A DNA stretch of 53,361 bases from CAYZUC01 sp964481705 (GCA_964481705.1 CAYZUC010000006.1:1-53361); one strand, 5' to 3'; shown: positions 16,311 to 26,183, counted from the stretch's first letter. Translations and numbers: made by a program. The notes: generated by a model from the letters alone, not told the origin.

Positions 16311-18073
16311 TCTTCCGCTTTGTTACGATCGCGGTCTCGAAATGCTTCTATTTTCTGACAGGATGAGATTAGCAAACGATCCATCATGGTAAGTGGGCGG
16401 ATTCGAATCTCATCGTAAATCTGTGTTTGATCCTTGGACTGAATTCGTAATATATGCTCTTTTCCATCATAAGGAAGCCGAAGCATATTCACTCCCGGAT
16501 AGGAGGCATTATCTATTGTCCTGCCATCAAGAGAAACCATATAATCATTCTCCAGATTGATTTCACGCCCAGGATAGCTGTAAATCTCAAACTCCAATTC
16601 CTTCTTCTGCGGAGCATAGTAATCATACAGAAAATTATCCTCTGCCATAATCTTAATAAATCCATTTGCAGAATCAAATGCATTCTCTTTGGAAGTATAT
16701 ACTTCAAACTCAGAAAGTCCGGCTTTATCGCCTTCTCTTTCTGTGATGGAAAAGGTCACCTCTGTAATCCCGCTTTTTTTATCAAGCAGAACCTCCATCG
16801 GACTTCCATTTGTAGGAAAATCAGTGACTTCCATAGAACTCCCGTCACTAAAGGACAGTTTCCCATGAATTATATTATCTGTCAAGGAAGGATTATCATA
16901 CAAAATAACCTTTTCAATATCGTGCGGCTCTGAAAAAGAATACGTGACAAAGGCGTTGGAATCTGATGCAGCCGGAATCCAAATCCCCTTTTCCCCAAAG
17001 CTGGTCTCATCACAAATATCAGCAAAGTCTGTTCTCTTGAAATCCTTTAGTACAGAAGCATCCCCACTGCTCGCATTTACCTGTGCCTGATACTGTAGCC
17101 CATCCGTCTCCCACTTCCAGAAGACCTTATCCGAATTCACAATCTTGGTTAGATTCGCAATGGCGTCCTGCGAACTATGAGCTTCCAGTGCCGGATAGGC
17201 GCAGGAGGATCTCTTTGTATAGGAAAGAAAACGAGCATCAACCGGTATGCGAACCCGATCCGACCACTTATATTCTGTTCTTTTTTCCATTACATCATTC
17301 GATGAAGGATTCTTTGTGGATAACGCGTTAAATCCATAGAAATCATCCACCGAATCCCATGCTGTACAATACCCAAATCCCTTATATACCATAGGAGTGT
17401 ATGGATTGTCATCACGCTGTAAAATACCTGCCAATGCCTCGTCAAGCATCAGAGAAGTAGAACGATGATCCGGATGTTCATCAAGGTCAATATCGTAGAT
17501 GACGTCAGGTTCAAAATCCAGAATCACAGCCTCCAAATCTTGTACGAGATTATCTCTCGTATAGTCCGCAGGTCTTCCTGTTTTTTCTGTATGATAATCA
17601 GGATGCTCCTCAATTCCATATGTTTTCTTCTCTCCAAGCATTGATGTAATTATCTCATCCCCCGGGGCATTATAGATATGTCCGTATTCTGTCGTCCAGC
17701 TATCTCCATAGCCAAGAAAAATCCCATTTTCCGTCGGAATCCCCATAACCTCCAGGTCTCTGAGTGCTTCACGAATCCGTTTATCACCGCCGCCATAAGC
17801 GTCACCATTCGTTGTAAATACGACACGTATGTCAGAGTCACAAGCAACATACTGTTCGAGCACTCCCCCGGCCAAAGTATACTCATCATCCTCATGAGGA
17901 ACGACAACAAGTACTTTCTTATTGGAAAAAAAGGTATCTTTACACCCCGAAGGTTCCTCCTGATAATGTGTCTGGTAGAGAATGACACGGGCTTTTCTAT
18001 ATAAAACGATCATAAGGATTGCAACTATCACGAGGAAGATTCCCACCGAGATCAGCCACTTTCTTTTTTTCAT
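16307..18073 (-). CDS. Membrane-anchored PIG-L family deacetylase with C-terminal discoidin-like region
   Basis: 588 residues. Residues 4-24 are a membrane anchor, placing the rest outside. The PIG-L/LmbE metal site is visible as VVVPHEDDEYTLAGG and DLDEHPDHRSTS, with VVFTTNGDAYGGG between them. From about residue 330 the chain is beta-rich and resembles a discoidin/CBM-type carbohydrate-binding domain (VTYSFSEPHDIEKVILYD, GLSEFEVYTS), followed by another beta region. Such enzymes remove acetyl groups from GlcNAc-containing glycans. The ATG at 18073 follows GGAGAG, which lies in repeat copy B. It heads the glycan operon and overlaps the next gene by ATGA. Confidence 0.88.
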   Translation of the reverse strand: MKKRKWLISVGIFLVIVAILMIVLYRKARVILYQTHYQEEPSGCKDTFFSNKKVLVVVPHEDDEYTLAGGVLEQYVACDSDIRVVFTTNGDAYGGGDKRIREALRDLEVMGIPTENGIFLGYGDSWTTEYGHIYNAPGDEIITSMLGEKKTYGIEEHPDYHTEKTGRPADYTRDNLVQDLEAVILDFEPDVIYDIDLDEHPDHRSTSLMLDEALAGILQRDDNPYTPMVYKGFGYCTAWDSVDDFYGFNALSTKNPSSNDVMEKRTEYKWSDRVRIPVDARFLSYTKRSSCAYPALEAHSSQDAIANLTKIVNSDKVFWKWETDGLQYQAQVNASSGDASVLKDFKRTDFADICDETSFGEKGIWIPAASDSNAFVTYSFSEPHDIEKVILYDNPSLTDNIIHGKLSFSDGSSMEVTDFPTNGSPMEVLLDKKSGITEVTFSITEREGDKAGLSEFEVYTSKENAFDSANGFIKIMAEDNFLYDYYAPQKKELEFEIYSYPGREINLENDYMVSLDGRTIDNASYPGVNMLRLPYDGKEHILRIQSKDQTQIYDEIRIRPLTMMDRLLISSCQKIEAFRDRDRNKAEE

Positions 18074-18079
18074 ACAACT

Positions 18080-18155
18080 CTCCAATCTACCAATGCGCCG
18101 CATATTTTGGGCGCAAGCACAAAACTCCCGTGTGAATGCTCATTTTCACACGAAT
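18080..18155 (-). repeat. Structured leader repeat, copy B (upstream of PIG-L gene)
   Basis: Same element as copies A, C and D. The plus-strand arms are TTTTG / CAAAA around GGCGCAAGCA, where the other copies have CTTTG / CAAAG: both sides of the outer pair changed together, C-G to T-A. The second hairpin has perfect CGTGTGAA / TTCACACG arms. The end near the gene supplies GGAGAG. The promoter at 18172-18200 would start the mRNA right at the element. Confidence 0.8.
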
Positions 18156-18171
18156 TCAAAATAACACTATG

Positions 18172-18200
18172 AGTATATCACAGACCCAACTCACAAACAA
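18172..18200 (-). promoter_or_regulatory. Promoter of the glycan operon
   Basis: Minus strand: TTGTTT (18195-18200), 17 bp, TATACT (18172-18177). The predicted start near 18165 makes the whole leader consist of repeat copy B. Confidence 0.65.
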
Positions 18201-18266
18201 CACGGTTTCCAAATCCTCATTTTTGTGTTAGGATAGAGGAATAATTCAAAAAGGTAGGAAAAAGAA

Positions 18267-18977
18267 ATGGCAATGAATCAAGAAATCCGGGAACAACACA
18301 AAAAAATGAATGACATGTCCCGTAAAGAAAAATTCTCTTATATTCTTTATTACTATAAAGTTCACATTATTATTGCTGTGGTTCTTATTGCAGTCATTAT
18401 TTCCTTTATTTACTCCATAGTAACACGTAAGGACAGCGTAATGAATGCCGCATTGCTTAATACGAATGTATACGATTCGAGCATGACTCATCTCAAGCCT
18501 GATTTTATCGAATACGCAGGCATAGATTCATCCCAGTTTGACGTTATGATTGATACCGGAATGTCGATCAACTATGATGCTTCCGATCAAATGTCCTTTA
18601 GTTATGCGCAGAAGATTACGGCAATGCTCAGTGCCGGAAGTCTCGATGTGATCGTTGCGGATGCACCAGTCATTGATAATTATGCTTCCATCTCTGCTTT
18701 TGTAAATCTAGAAGAAGTTCTACCCGAGGACTTGCAAAAAAAATTAGAAGGCAAATACGAATACTATTACTATGAATACGAAGAGGATGGTCGTATTCCC
18801 ATTGGTTTGTACATTGATGATTCTGTAATTCTGAAGGACGGATATAACGATGGCAAACAGAAGGGCGTATACTCAGATTCTGTCCGCCCTATCTTTACCA
18901 TTTCCTCCACAGCTGTCAATACGGATCATGCGATTCGATTTTTAGAGTTTCTTTTATCCAAGAACAATTTAGACTAA
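18267..18977 (+). CDS. Membrane-anchored extracellular protein of unknown function, binding-protein-like
   Basis: 236 residues: a charged cytoplasmic N-terminus (about 1-30), one membrane segment (IIIAVVLIAVIISFIYSIV, about 35-53) and an outside domain. The outside part reads like a small solute-binding-protein lobe: LDVIVADAPVIDNYA, GRIPIGLYIDDSVI and a C-terminal FTISSTAVNTDHAIRFLEFL. There is no lipobox. I do not recognise a named family, but similar orphans are common in Lachnospiraceae. AAGGTAGG precedes the ATG by nine bases. It is one of three plus-strand genes, and its stop codon overlaps that of addA by 4 bp. Confidence 0.75.
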   Translation: MAMNQEIREQHKKMNDMSRKEKFSYILYYYKVHIIIAVVLIAVIISFIYSIVTRKDSVMNAALLNTNVYDSSMTHLKPDFIEYAGIDSSQFDVMIDTGMSINYDASDQMSFSYAQKITAMLSAGSLDVIVADAPVIDNYASISAFVNLEEVLPEDLQKKLEGKYEYYYYEYEEDGRIPIGLYIDDSVILKDGYNDGKQKGVYSDSVRPIFTISSTAVNTDHAIRFLEFLLSKNNLD

Positions 18978-21900
18978 AGAACAATCTCCTTTTGAAGTGC
19001 AAAAGAGTAAATAAGCCTTTCTTTTACACGTTTTCCGGTCATTTGTTCCAGTGCTTTTGCATAGTAATCCAGCTGTACCTTGTATTTTTTTACGAGTTCT
19101 TCCCCCGTGTCTACCCGATCGGTCTTATAGTCCAGCACCACAAGTCCGTCGTCTTCTTCAAAGTAGGCATCTATAATTCCCTGAATCAAGATCAGCTCCT
19201 CGGAAGGATACGACTTGTCAAGCTCACTTGCGGGCGTTCCAAGTACAAATGGCTGTTCTCGAAAGAGTTTATTCCTCTTGGCCGCCACATTCATCCTTCG
19301 TGCGAGATTACTCTGCAGAAATCTTTCAATGGAGGAGACCTTCACCAGTGCTGCCATATCTCGATCCAATCTTCTATCTGTAATCATTGTGGCGATTCTG
19401 TCTTCGACTGAGTCGCCTTCCTTTATACCCTCCAGCGGTAAAAGCTCCATAACCTTATGGAAAGCAGTTCCTCTCGTAGATCCCTTCACATCCCCTGCTT
19501 CTGATTTCATAAGAAATCGGGGAAGTATTTCTTCAGGCTCCTTATTTTCAAAAAGTTTCCTGGCGTCTTCCTCCTCGCCAGGAAGCTGACGTCGTTTCAA
19601 TTCGGATACACTTATTTTTGCAAACACACGATCACAACCCGGATAAGGATACATAAAGTGAAATGCTTCCTCCAGATGAGCATGAAGTCCTTCCTCATAA
19701 CAAACTCCCGGCTGCAATTGCGCATAGTATTCCTGCTCACGAGTCTCTCTAACCTGTGTCACCATCTCTTCCTTTACAAAATCCGACAGCTTCCGATAAT
19801 AATACTTTACGGGGAGTCGCGGGTCTGTTTCTTTTCCTGCAAAAGCTAATTGAATCCATTCCAAAAAGCTTGAAGAATGACGCACCAGACGTGAGGAAGC
19901 TTCCACTGGTCCCTTTTCCATCTTTTCAAACGAGGGAACCGTTCCGGTCAATATCAGTTTTTCTTCCGCTCTAGTCATTGCAACATATAAGACACGAAGC
20001 TCTTCTCCCAGATTTTCGACAGCTTGATGCGTAATGAGGTAATTCTTGATAATGGTACTTTCTTTTACTCTTTGTACCGGATCGACGTAGTCCATTCCAA
20101 TACCATACTCTGCATCCAGAATAAGGCGCTGCTTTAAATCCTGTGTATTGAATTTCTTACCGGTTCCACATACAAAACAGATTGGAAACTCCAGGCCCTT
20201 ACTCTTATGGATACTCATGATACGTACCGTATCCTCATTTTCTCCCGACAGGCCGGCCTCTCCATAATCCACATTATATTTTTGCAAGAGTTCAATGTAT
20301 TGTACAAAATGGAACAGTCCCTTATAGCTCGTATTCTCAAAATCGGTTGCCTTTTCCAGAAGCATATCGAGATTCGCTCGTCTCTTTTTACCTGCCGGCA
20401 TTGCTCCAATCAAAACATTGTAATGATATTCACGAATAATATCCTGAAGTAGTTCATGAATAGGTAAGTATGGCACTTTCCTACGGAAGCTCTCATACTT
20501 TTCCTTGAATTCAACACACTTCTCCCGAAGCTTGGGTGATATGGCTTCACACGCCACAGCTGCAGCATGGATAAAGGCGTCAAAAAAAGTGCCTTCCTGT
20601 TGAGCTACACGAATGATTGCCAGTTCCTCATCTGAAAATTCTCCCAAAATACTCTTTAATACTGCCGCCAAATTACGATCATCCCGTGGATTGTCAAGTA
20701 ATTTCAGGTAATTCAGAATCGTTTTAATCTCAATGGATGTAAAATATCCGGTTTTTGAGGCAACGTGTGTTGGAATCCCTGCCTCCTCGAGAACCTCCTG
20801 AAATACAGAATCCCACCCACTATTCGTTCGTAATAGTATTACTATGTCCGAATAGCATGCTTCACGATATTCCTTTTTCTTCTTGTCCCATATCGTAAAG
20901 GTCTGATGTAGCTCTTTGATTCTTTCAGCAACCATTCGTGCTTCCAGGAGTTTTCTATCAACCTCTTTTGTCTCATCCTCTTCGGCAATCCAAATTTCTG
21001 TGTCGTAGTCCTTTTTTCTTTCTTTATCAGGCTCCGGATAATCAGCTCCCAGATACAGACTTGCTTCCTCATCATAATCTATGCCGCCGACCGAGTGCTC
21101 CATGAGTTGGGAAAACATGTAATTCACGGTATCCAGCACCTCTCCTCTGGAACGGAAATTCTGATGAAGATCAATTTTGCCATTTAGAGCTTCGAGACAT
21201 TCCGATACTTTTTGATACCTATGATACTTTTCCGTAAAGAGCTCCGGTTTTGCAAGGCGGAATTTATAGATACTCTGCTTAACATCTCCAACCATAAAGA
21301 GATTACGGCATTCACCTTCCGTCCTTGAAATCGTGGTAAGCAGAAGTTCCTGAACATCATTACTATCCTGATACTCATCAATCAATATCTCTTCAAAGTA
21401 ATCCCGATACTCCAAAGCAGCTTTACTTGGTACGTAAATACCATTCTCTTCCTTTAGCAGTATTCTTAGAGCAAAGTGTTCTAAATCGCCAAAATCAACA
21501 ATATTCCTTTCCTTCTTTTCTGCTTCAAATCGTTTCAAAAACTCCATTGTCAGACTGGTAAGCTCCTCTACATTTTCCTTACACGCCATCAAATCCTCGG
21601 TCATGCGCGTAGGAGAGGTGAAAAAGAATCTGGTTCGGAAGGACTCCAAACTGTTCTTCATGGAAGCTCTTCTTCCCTTTACGAGTTCCTTCTTTTCTTC
21701 TGAAACCGTGGGATCTGATTTACGACCCAAGGTTTCATAGGATATTGTGGCAAACGCACGATATAATGTATGAAAATCATTACTTTTTTGAAGATAAATA
21801 AGCTGTTCGATATCAGCTCTAATCGCCTGTTCATACATATGTGGTCCATCTGGTTCCAGGCAAAGCTCCAATGTTCCTTGCGCCTCTTGCTGGAGTTCAT

Positions 21901-22567
21901 GTAATTCCTCCATCACCATGTGGATTAATTCCTGTACACACTCATGCTGTTCCAAATCCTGTTCCGTCTGAATGCGATAAAGTGCAGAACAGCTCTGAAG
22001 CCATTGTTCCGGAAATGGTTTACTCTGTGAGTACTGGTATAAACGCAAAATTGCTTCTACAACATCGCGATCGTTCTTCCTCGTCGAAAAAGATTCCATA
22101 AAGGACAGAAAACGCTCGGAATGCTTCTGATACGCCTCCTCTAAAACTGCATCCATAACATCCTGCATCAGCAATTGCAGTTCTCCTGCATCACCTACAC
22201 GAAAATTCGGATCCAGTCCAATCGTGTGAAAATGATTCTGTAAAATACTTTTACAGAAGCGGTCAATGGTGGTAATACTGGCATTATGAATCAGCGTACA
22301 TTGTCGTTGTAGATTCTCATCCTCAGGAAGCTCTGCCTGCTTCTTCAAAATAGCAGTCTGAATTCTTTCTCTCATTTCTCCCGCGGCGGCTCTGGTAAAG
22401 GTAACTACCAGAAGTCTGTCTACGTCCACCGGATGCTTCGGATCTGTAATCATCTGAATAATTCGTTCCACCAGAACCGCTGTCTTTCCGGATCCTGCTG
22501 CCGCCGATACTAGAAGATTCCTTCCCCTTGTATCAATTACCTGTTGTTGATCCTTTGTAAAATTCAT
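18974..22567 (-). CDS. addA: ATP-dependent helicase/nuclease subunit A
   Basis: 1197-residue UvrD-like 3'-5' helicase with a C-terminal RecB-type nuclease, partner of AddB in double-strand break resection and Chi recognition. Helicase motifs in order: AAAGSGKTAVLVERI (Walker A), LVVTFTRAAAGEMRERI, DEYQDSNDVQ, VGDVKQSIYKFR, HQNFRSRGEVLDTV, IMSIHKSKGLEFP and RVLYVAMTRAEEKLIL. The nuclease has IIDAYFEEDDGLVVLDYKTD near the C-terminus. Its ATG overlaps the addB stop by ATGA, the usual addBA order. There is no terminator between its stop and the convergent gene at 18267; the two stops overlap. Confidence 0.97.
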   Translation of the reverse strand: MNFTKDQQQVIDTRGRNLLVSAAAGSGKTAVLVERIIQMITDPKHPVDVDRLLVVTFTRAAAGEMRERIQTAILKKQAELPEDENLQRQCTLIHNASITTIDRFCKSILQNHFHTIGLDPNFRVGDAGELQLLMQDVMDAVLEEAYQKHSERFLSFMESFSTRKNDRDVVEAILRLYQYSQSKPFPEQWLQSCSALYRIQTEQDLEQHECVQELIHMVMEELHELQQEAQGTLELCLEPDGPHMYEQAIRADIEQLIYLQKSNDFHTLYRAFATISYETLGRKSDPTVSEEKKELVKGRRASMKNSLESFRTRFFFTSPTRMTEDLMACKENVEELTSLTMEFLKRFEAEKKERNIVDFGDLEHFALRILLKEENGIYVPSKAALEYRDYFEEILIDEYQDSNDVQELLLTTISRTEGECRNLFMVGDVKQSIYKFRLAKPELFTEKYHRYQKVSECLEALNGKIDLHQNFRSRGEVLDTVNYMFSQLMEHSVGGIDYDEEASLYLGADYPEPDKERKKDYDTEIWIAEEDETKEVDRKLLEARMVAERIKELHQTFTIWDKKKKEYREACYSDIVILLRTNSGWDSVFQEVLEEAGIPTHVASKTGYFTSIEIKTILNYLKLLDNPRDDRNLAAVLKSILGEFSDEELAIIRVAQQEGTFFDAFIHAAAVACEAISPKLREKCVEFKEKYESFRRKVPYLPIHELLQDIIREYHYNVLIGAMPAGKKRRANLDMLLEKATDFENTSYKGLFHFVQYIELLQKYNVDYGEAGLSGENEDTVRIMSIHKSKGLEFPICFVCGTGKKFNTQDLKQRLILDAEYGIGMDYVDPVQRVKESTIIKNYLITHQAVENLGEELRVLYVAMTRAEEKLILTGTVPSFEKMEKGPVEASSRLVRHSSSFLEWIQLAFAGKETDPRLPVKYYYRKLSDFVKEEMVTQVRETREQEYYAQLQPGVCYEEGLHAHLEEAFHFMYPYPGCDRVFAKISVSELKRRQLPGEEEDARKLFENKEPEEILPRFLMKSEAGDVKGSTRGTAFHKVMELLPLEGIKEGDSVEDRIATMITDRRLDRDMAALVKVSSIERFLQSNLARRMNVAAKRNKLFREQPFVLGTPASELDKSYPSEELILIQGIIDAYFEEDDGLVVLDYKTDRVDTGEELVKKYKVQLDYYAKALEQMTGKRVKERLIYSFALQKEIVL

Positions 22568-25500
22568 ACTTTCTCCACTCCTTCCGAAGACATTCTTGCA
22601 AGCACCTCGTCTGTCTTTGCTGAAGGCAGTTTTCTTTTTCGATAGCCCGGGATCGTTTCATCATACCCGCAAACAGCACGATATCCACAATACTCACAGG
22701 CTGAATGATTCGACATTTCATATGGATTCACTTCTATGTGACCATTTAAAATATCACGACCAAGCTGTACCGTTTTCTGGTTTACATAATCTGATATTGT
22801 CTTCAAATCTTCACTGCTTACAACAGAAGAGAGTTTAGATATAGAACCATCCTTGTTCATAGCAACGGGAATCACCTCTGACCGTCCTGAAATATTGTGG
22901 TCCATACTATCTATGATGAAGGGATCCTGTTCAATCAATCCCTTCATGGATAACTCCTTCATCAACTGATGTCGTATATGCTCCGAACGTTTTTCCTCTG
23001 GAATATGTGAATCATCGCCACGTTCCACAATAGGATCGTCCATATGATAATAGAGGATTCCAGCTGGAATAACTTCCTTATCGGGATGCTTTCTTTCTTC
23101 TATAGATATCGCAGCGTTCATGTATACCACCAGCTGAAGCTGTAATCCATAATAAACCGATACTAAATCAAACGATTTTGCTCCTGATTTGTAATCTACC
23201 ACTTTAACATAGACTTTATCTGCTGTCTCGAGCGTATCGAGACGATCTATCCTTCCTCTTAGCTTTAACATCTCATCTTCGGATAGTTCCACATCAATCG
23301 TAGATAAATCCGTGCTTTCGGAAAAGGCTACTTCGTACTCATTTGGTACAAAATCGCCCCTTCTGACTTGTTCGGTCAATACAGAGACTGTACGCCTCAA
23401 AATACGATCCATACGGTTTATGATATAACTATTTCGTGCACTACTTTGCAGTATTTCGCCGATTTCCTCTCTTACTGCCAGGGTCAGAGCCTCTGTTACT
23501 AATTTCTCTGCTTCCTCCTGAGGAATGTCAAACCAGCTATAGGAGCTTTTCGTCAAAAGATTGGAATACTCCTCCAATGCATTATGAAAAACACTTCCCA
23601 TATCACTGGGATCAAAAGAAAATTCTTCTCTTTCCTTCAGGCGTAATCCGTATTGCAAAAAATGAGCATAGGCACAAGAGGCAAACTGTTCCAGTCTGGT
23701 AACACTATTCTTCAATACCGTCCCATACAGTGTTCTTGCAACAGCCCGTGAAATTGGATCAGCGCGATAATTGGCAAATGACAGTTGTGTCATTTTGTCT
23801 ATCAGTTTGACCCTGCTCTCTTCTGACAGGAGATAACTATATAATTCCAGGAACTCCTTCGTGTGTCCATTTCTTCCAATATCTTCTGTGATCTTAAACA
23901 GACCCTCCCAGACAGTAAGGATATCCTCATACGTTCGATTACCATCTTCCGTGTCTGTCTCCATCTCTGGAAACATCCTGCACAGTGTTCCTACAAAATA
24001 GGAAGGGCGAAGCGTTGAACCATCCCCAGATACTCCAGAATAGGAAATGTACAGACGTTCTGACGGCTTTGTCAGATACATATATAAGTAGAGTCTTTGT
24101 ATATAGGCCTGTTGTCTTGTTGTCGGTGACAATTCGATATCCTTTTGCTGTAAGAATTCGCGGTCCATTTCCGAAATGATACCGCCACTTCCTCCAGCCT
24201 TAGGCACCATACCATCATTCATTCCCATAAAGAAAAGCGCCTTAATCTCACATAATCGGGTTCTTTGCATATCACCCGCAACTACTTGGTCAACCCCTGG
24301 CGGAATCATTCCCACACGAATCTCGCCAAATCCAGCATCCAGAATATCAGAGAATTCTTTCCAGGTCACCGTCTCTTCTGAAAGAAGCTCCATCATTTGA
24401 TCGAACAAATCCATCACCATCTGATAAATCTGTGAGAACTCTCTGGCTTTTGTCTGTTCTCCAATCGTTCTGAAATACTGTTCATACGTAGAAAGCTGAC
24501 TCTGAATTCTGTGCTCGCCTATAAACTGATAGAGTGCCAGAAGGTAATCTTTTACCTTTCCTTTCTTTTCTGTACCAGTTAACATAACATCACTCAGGTG
24601 TTCCATATTCGAATAGAACTTCTCACGAAATTCATTGAGCGACACAAGATTCTCCTCTGTCTGGTCTTTATACTTCTTTGTCCATGGCTTTCGATATTGA
24701 TTTTTACCACGAATCCCAAAGGCTCGAACATAATTTTGTACTTCATCCACCTGTTCCATAGCGAATCCCGTAAGACCTGTCTTCAAATAATGGAACACAC
24801 TTTCATAGCTAAAATCTGTTGTAACCACTTCCAGACATGCACGTATAAACTCTGTAAACGGATTGAGCAGGATTCCCTTTGTGCTGTCATAGAAGTAGGG
24901 AATTTCATATTGTTCCATTGCTTCTCTAAGAACGCGCTCGTACGAAGCACTGTCTCCAGTAACGATTGCAATGTCCCGATAGCGATATCCCTCTTTTCTT
25001 ACGAGTTTCAGAATCTCACGACAAACCGAAGCTGCCTCCACTTCAGGATTCACTGCCGAAAGCAGATGAATGTCGCTCTGCATTCCGGTGAATGTATCAT
25101 TGTGATATCGAAAGAGATTCTCCTCCAAAAAGGCAAGACCCGGTGCATTTTTCCATCGCATCATGGGATGGTTGTCCAGATATGTATCGTTTCCGCTGGC
25201 AACCCCCACCTCATCTGCTAATTTCATCAGTGTCTGAACGGTTTTCTTACTCATGTGAAAAAGCTTCTGTTCGCCATCCATAAAATGAACATTCTCTCCA
25301 GTACCCATGAGAAGCGTAATGATTACTTCATCCGCAATCCCCATCAAACATTGGATAAAACGATTCTGAACCGGTGTAAACCCAGTGAATCCATCAAACA
25401 CCACACAGGAATTCTTCAAAAAGGCTGCCCTATCTGCTGCAACACAGGCTCTATCCAGAAGTTCTTCCTTTGTTATATATTTCTCATGGATAAATGACTC

Positions 25501-25998
25501 AAATGCACCATACAAAACACGAATATCCTTCAATTTTCCCTGAAGGATTGGTTTTCCATCATAACCCTCTATCATTTCATCAAGCTGTTCGAGACCAATA
25601 TCATATTGAACAAATTCTGAAATAACGGATTTAATCTCATTAATGTATCCCAGTTTATGTAGATTACCGGACAAAACTTTAAGTTCTTCTTCCTGCTCCG
25701 AAGCAACACGTCGCAAAATCAGACTCTTCCCGGTATCATCCAGAATCGGTCTGTCGTCGCCTCCTGCAGCATCAAAAATTCGATGTGCCAAACGATGAAA
25801 GCTCAGCACATCAATATTCATAATTCCATGATTGGGATGCATCGTAACCAATGCCTTCTGCGTCTGTAAGGTGAATTGCTCCGGGACAATAACAAGATAG
25901 TTTCTATCAGGATTCTTTATAGAATTCTCAATTACCTGATGATACAAATGATATGTTTTTCCTGATCCCGAAGGACCAAAGATGAATTTTAATGACAT
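22564..25998 (-). CDS. addB: ATP-dependent helicase/nuclease subunit B
   Basis: About 1144 residues, the second subunit of AddAB. It begins SLKFIFGPSGSGKTYHLYHQ (Walker A, ATP binding). The C-terminal nuclease has LRGRIDRLDTL and VKVVDYKSGAKSF, and iron-sulfur cluster cysteines are seen in the upstream CAYAHF and the terminal CEYCGYRAVC. The ATG at 25998 has GGGG four bases upstream; an ATG six codons earlier has none. A promoter with TATAAT lies at 26056-26084. Its length fits clostridial AddB. Confidence 0.96.
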   Translation of the reverse strand: MSLKFIFGPSGSGKTYHLYHQVIENSIKNPDRNYLVIVPEQFTLQTQKALVTMHPNHGIMNIDVLSFHRLAHRIFDAAGGDDRPILDDTGKSLILRRVASEQEEELKVLSGNLHKLGYINEIKSVISEFVQYDIGLEQLDEMIEGYDGKPILQGKLKDIRVLYGAFESFIHEKYITKEELLDRACVAADRAAFLKNSCVVFDGFTGFTPVQNRFIQCLMGIADEVIITLLMGTGENVHFMDGEQKLFHMSKKTVQTLMKLADEVGVASGNDTYLDNHPMMRWKNAPGLAFLEENLFRYHNDTFTGMQSDIHLLSAVNPEVEAASVCREILKLVRKEGYRYRDIAIVTGDSASYERVLREAMEQYEIPYFYDSTKGILLNPFTEFIRACLEVVTTDFSYESVFHYLKTGLTGFAMEQVDEVQNYVRAFGIRGKNQYRKPWTKKYKDQTEENLVSLNEFREKFYSNMEHLSDVMLTGTEKKGKVKDYLLALYQFIGEHRIQSQLSTYEQYFRTIGEQTKAREFSQIYQMVMDLFDQMMELLSEETVTWKEFSDILDAGFGEIRVGMIPPGVDQVVAGDMQRTRLCEIKALFFMGMNDGMVPKAGGSGGIISEMDREFLQQKDIELSPTTRQQAYIQRLYLYMYLTKPSERLYISYSGVSGDGSTLRPSYFVGTLCRMFPEMETDTEDGNRTYEDILTVWEGLFKITEDIGRNGHTKEFLELYSYLLSEESRVKLIDKMTQLSFANYRADPISRAVARTLYGTVLKNSVTRLEQFASCAYAHFLQYGLRLKEREEFSFDPSDMGSVFHNALEEYSNLLTKSSYSWFDIPQEEAEKLVTEALTLAVREEIGEILQSSARNSYIINRMDRILRRTVSVLTEQVRRGDFVPNEYEVAFSESTDLSTIDVELSEDEMLKLRGRIDRLDTLETADKVYVKVVDYKSGAKSFDLVSVYYGLQLQLVVYMNAAISIEERKHPDKEVIPAGILYYHMDDPIVERGDDSHIPEEKRSEHIRHQLMKELSMKGLIEQDPFIIDSMDHNISGRSEVIPVAMNKDGSISKLSSVVSSEDLKTISDYVNQKTVQLGRDILNGHIEVNPYEMSNHSACEYCGYRAVCGYDETIPGYRKRKLPSAKTDEVLARMSSEGVEKV

Positions 25999-26055
25999 GA
26001 TACCCCATTTCTGCACACATCTGCTTACTCAAATTTATACATCGACTCTCCCATT

Positions 26056-26084
26056 ATTATAGACAAGAACGCAAAGAAGTGCAA
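26056..26084 (-). promoter_or_regulatory. addBA promoter whose -35 box lies in the fold-back repeat
   Basis: Minus strand: TTGCAC (26079-26084), 17 bp, TATAAT (26056-26061). The -35 hexamer coincides with the outer end of the inverted repeat at 26078-26183. Confidence 0.65.
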
Positions 26085-26183
26085 CATAGGGGACGGGGCT
26101 GGTGTTGCAAAATCTCAGAAATCACAAATTGTTAATTTGCTCTTCTGATTTTGAAACACTAGCCCCGTCCCCTATGTTGCACT
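26078..26183. repeat. 106-bp fold-back element with GGGGACGGGG core (MITE/REP-like)
   Basis: The 29-bp arms 26078-26106 and 26155-26183 are complementary at every position except one G-T pair. The inside folds further: CAAAATC-AGAA with TTCT-GATTTTG (2-base bulge) and CAAATT-GTT-AATTTG at the tip. Elements with a TAGGGGACGGGG core recur in many Clostridia, to my knowledge as small non-coding repeats mobilised in trans. No flanking target duplication is obvious. Its right end covers the stop of the small gene at 26182. Confidence 0.85.
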
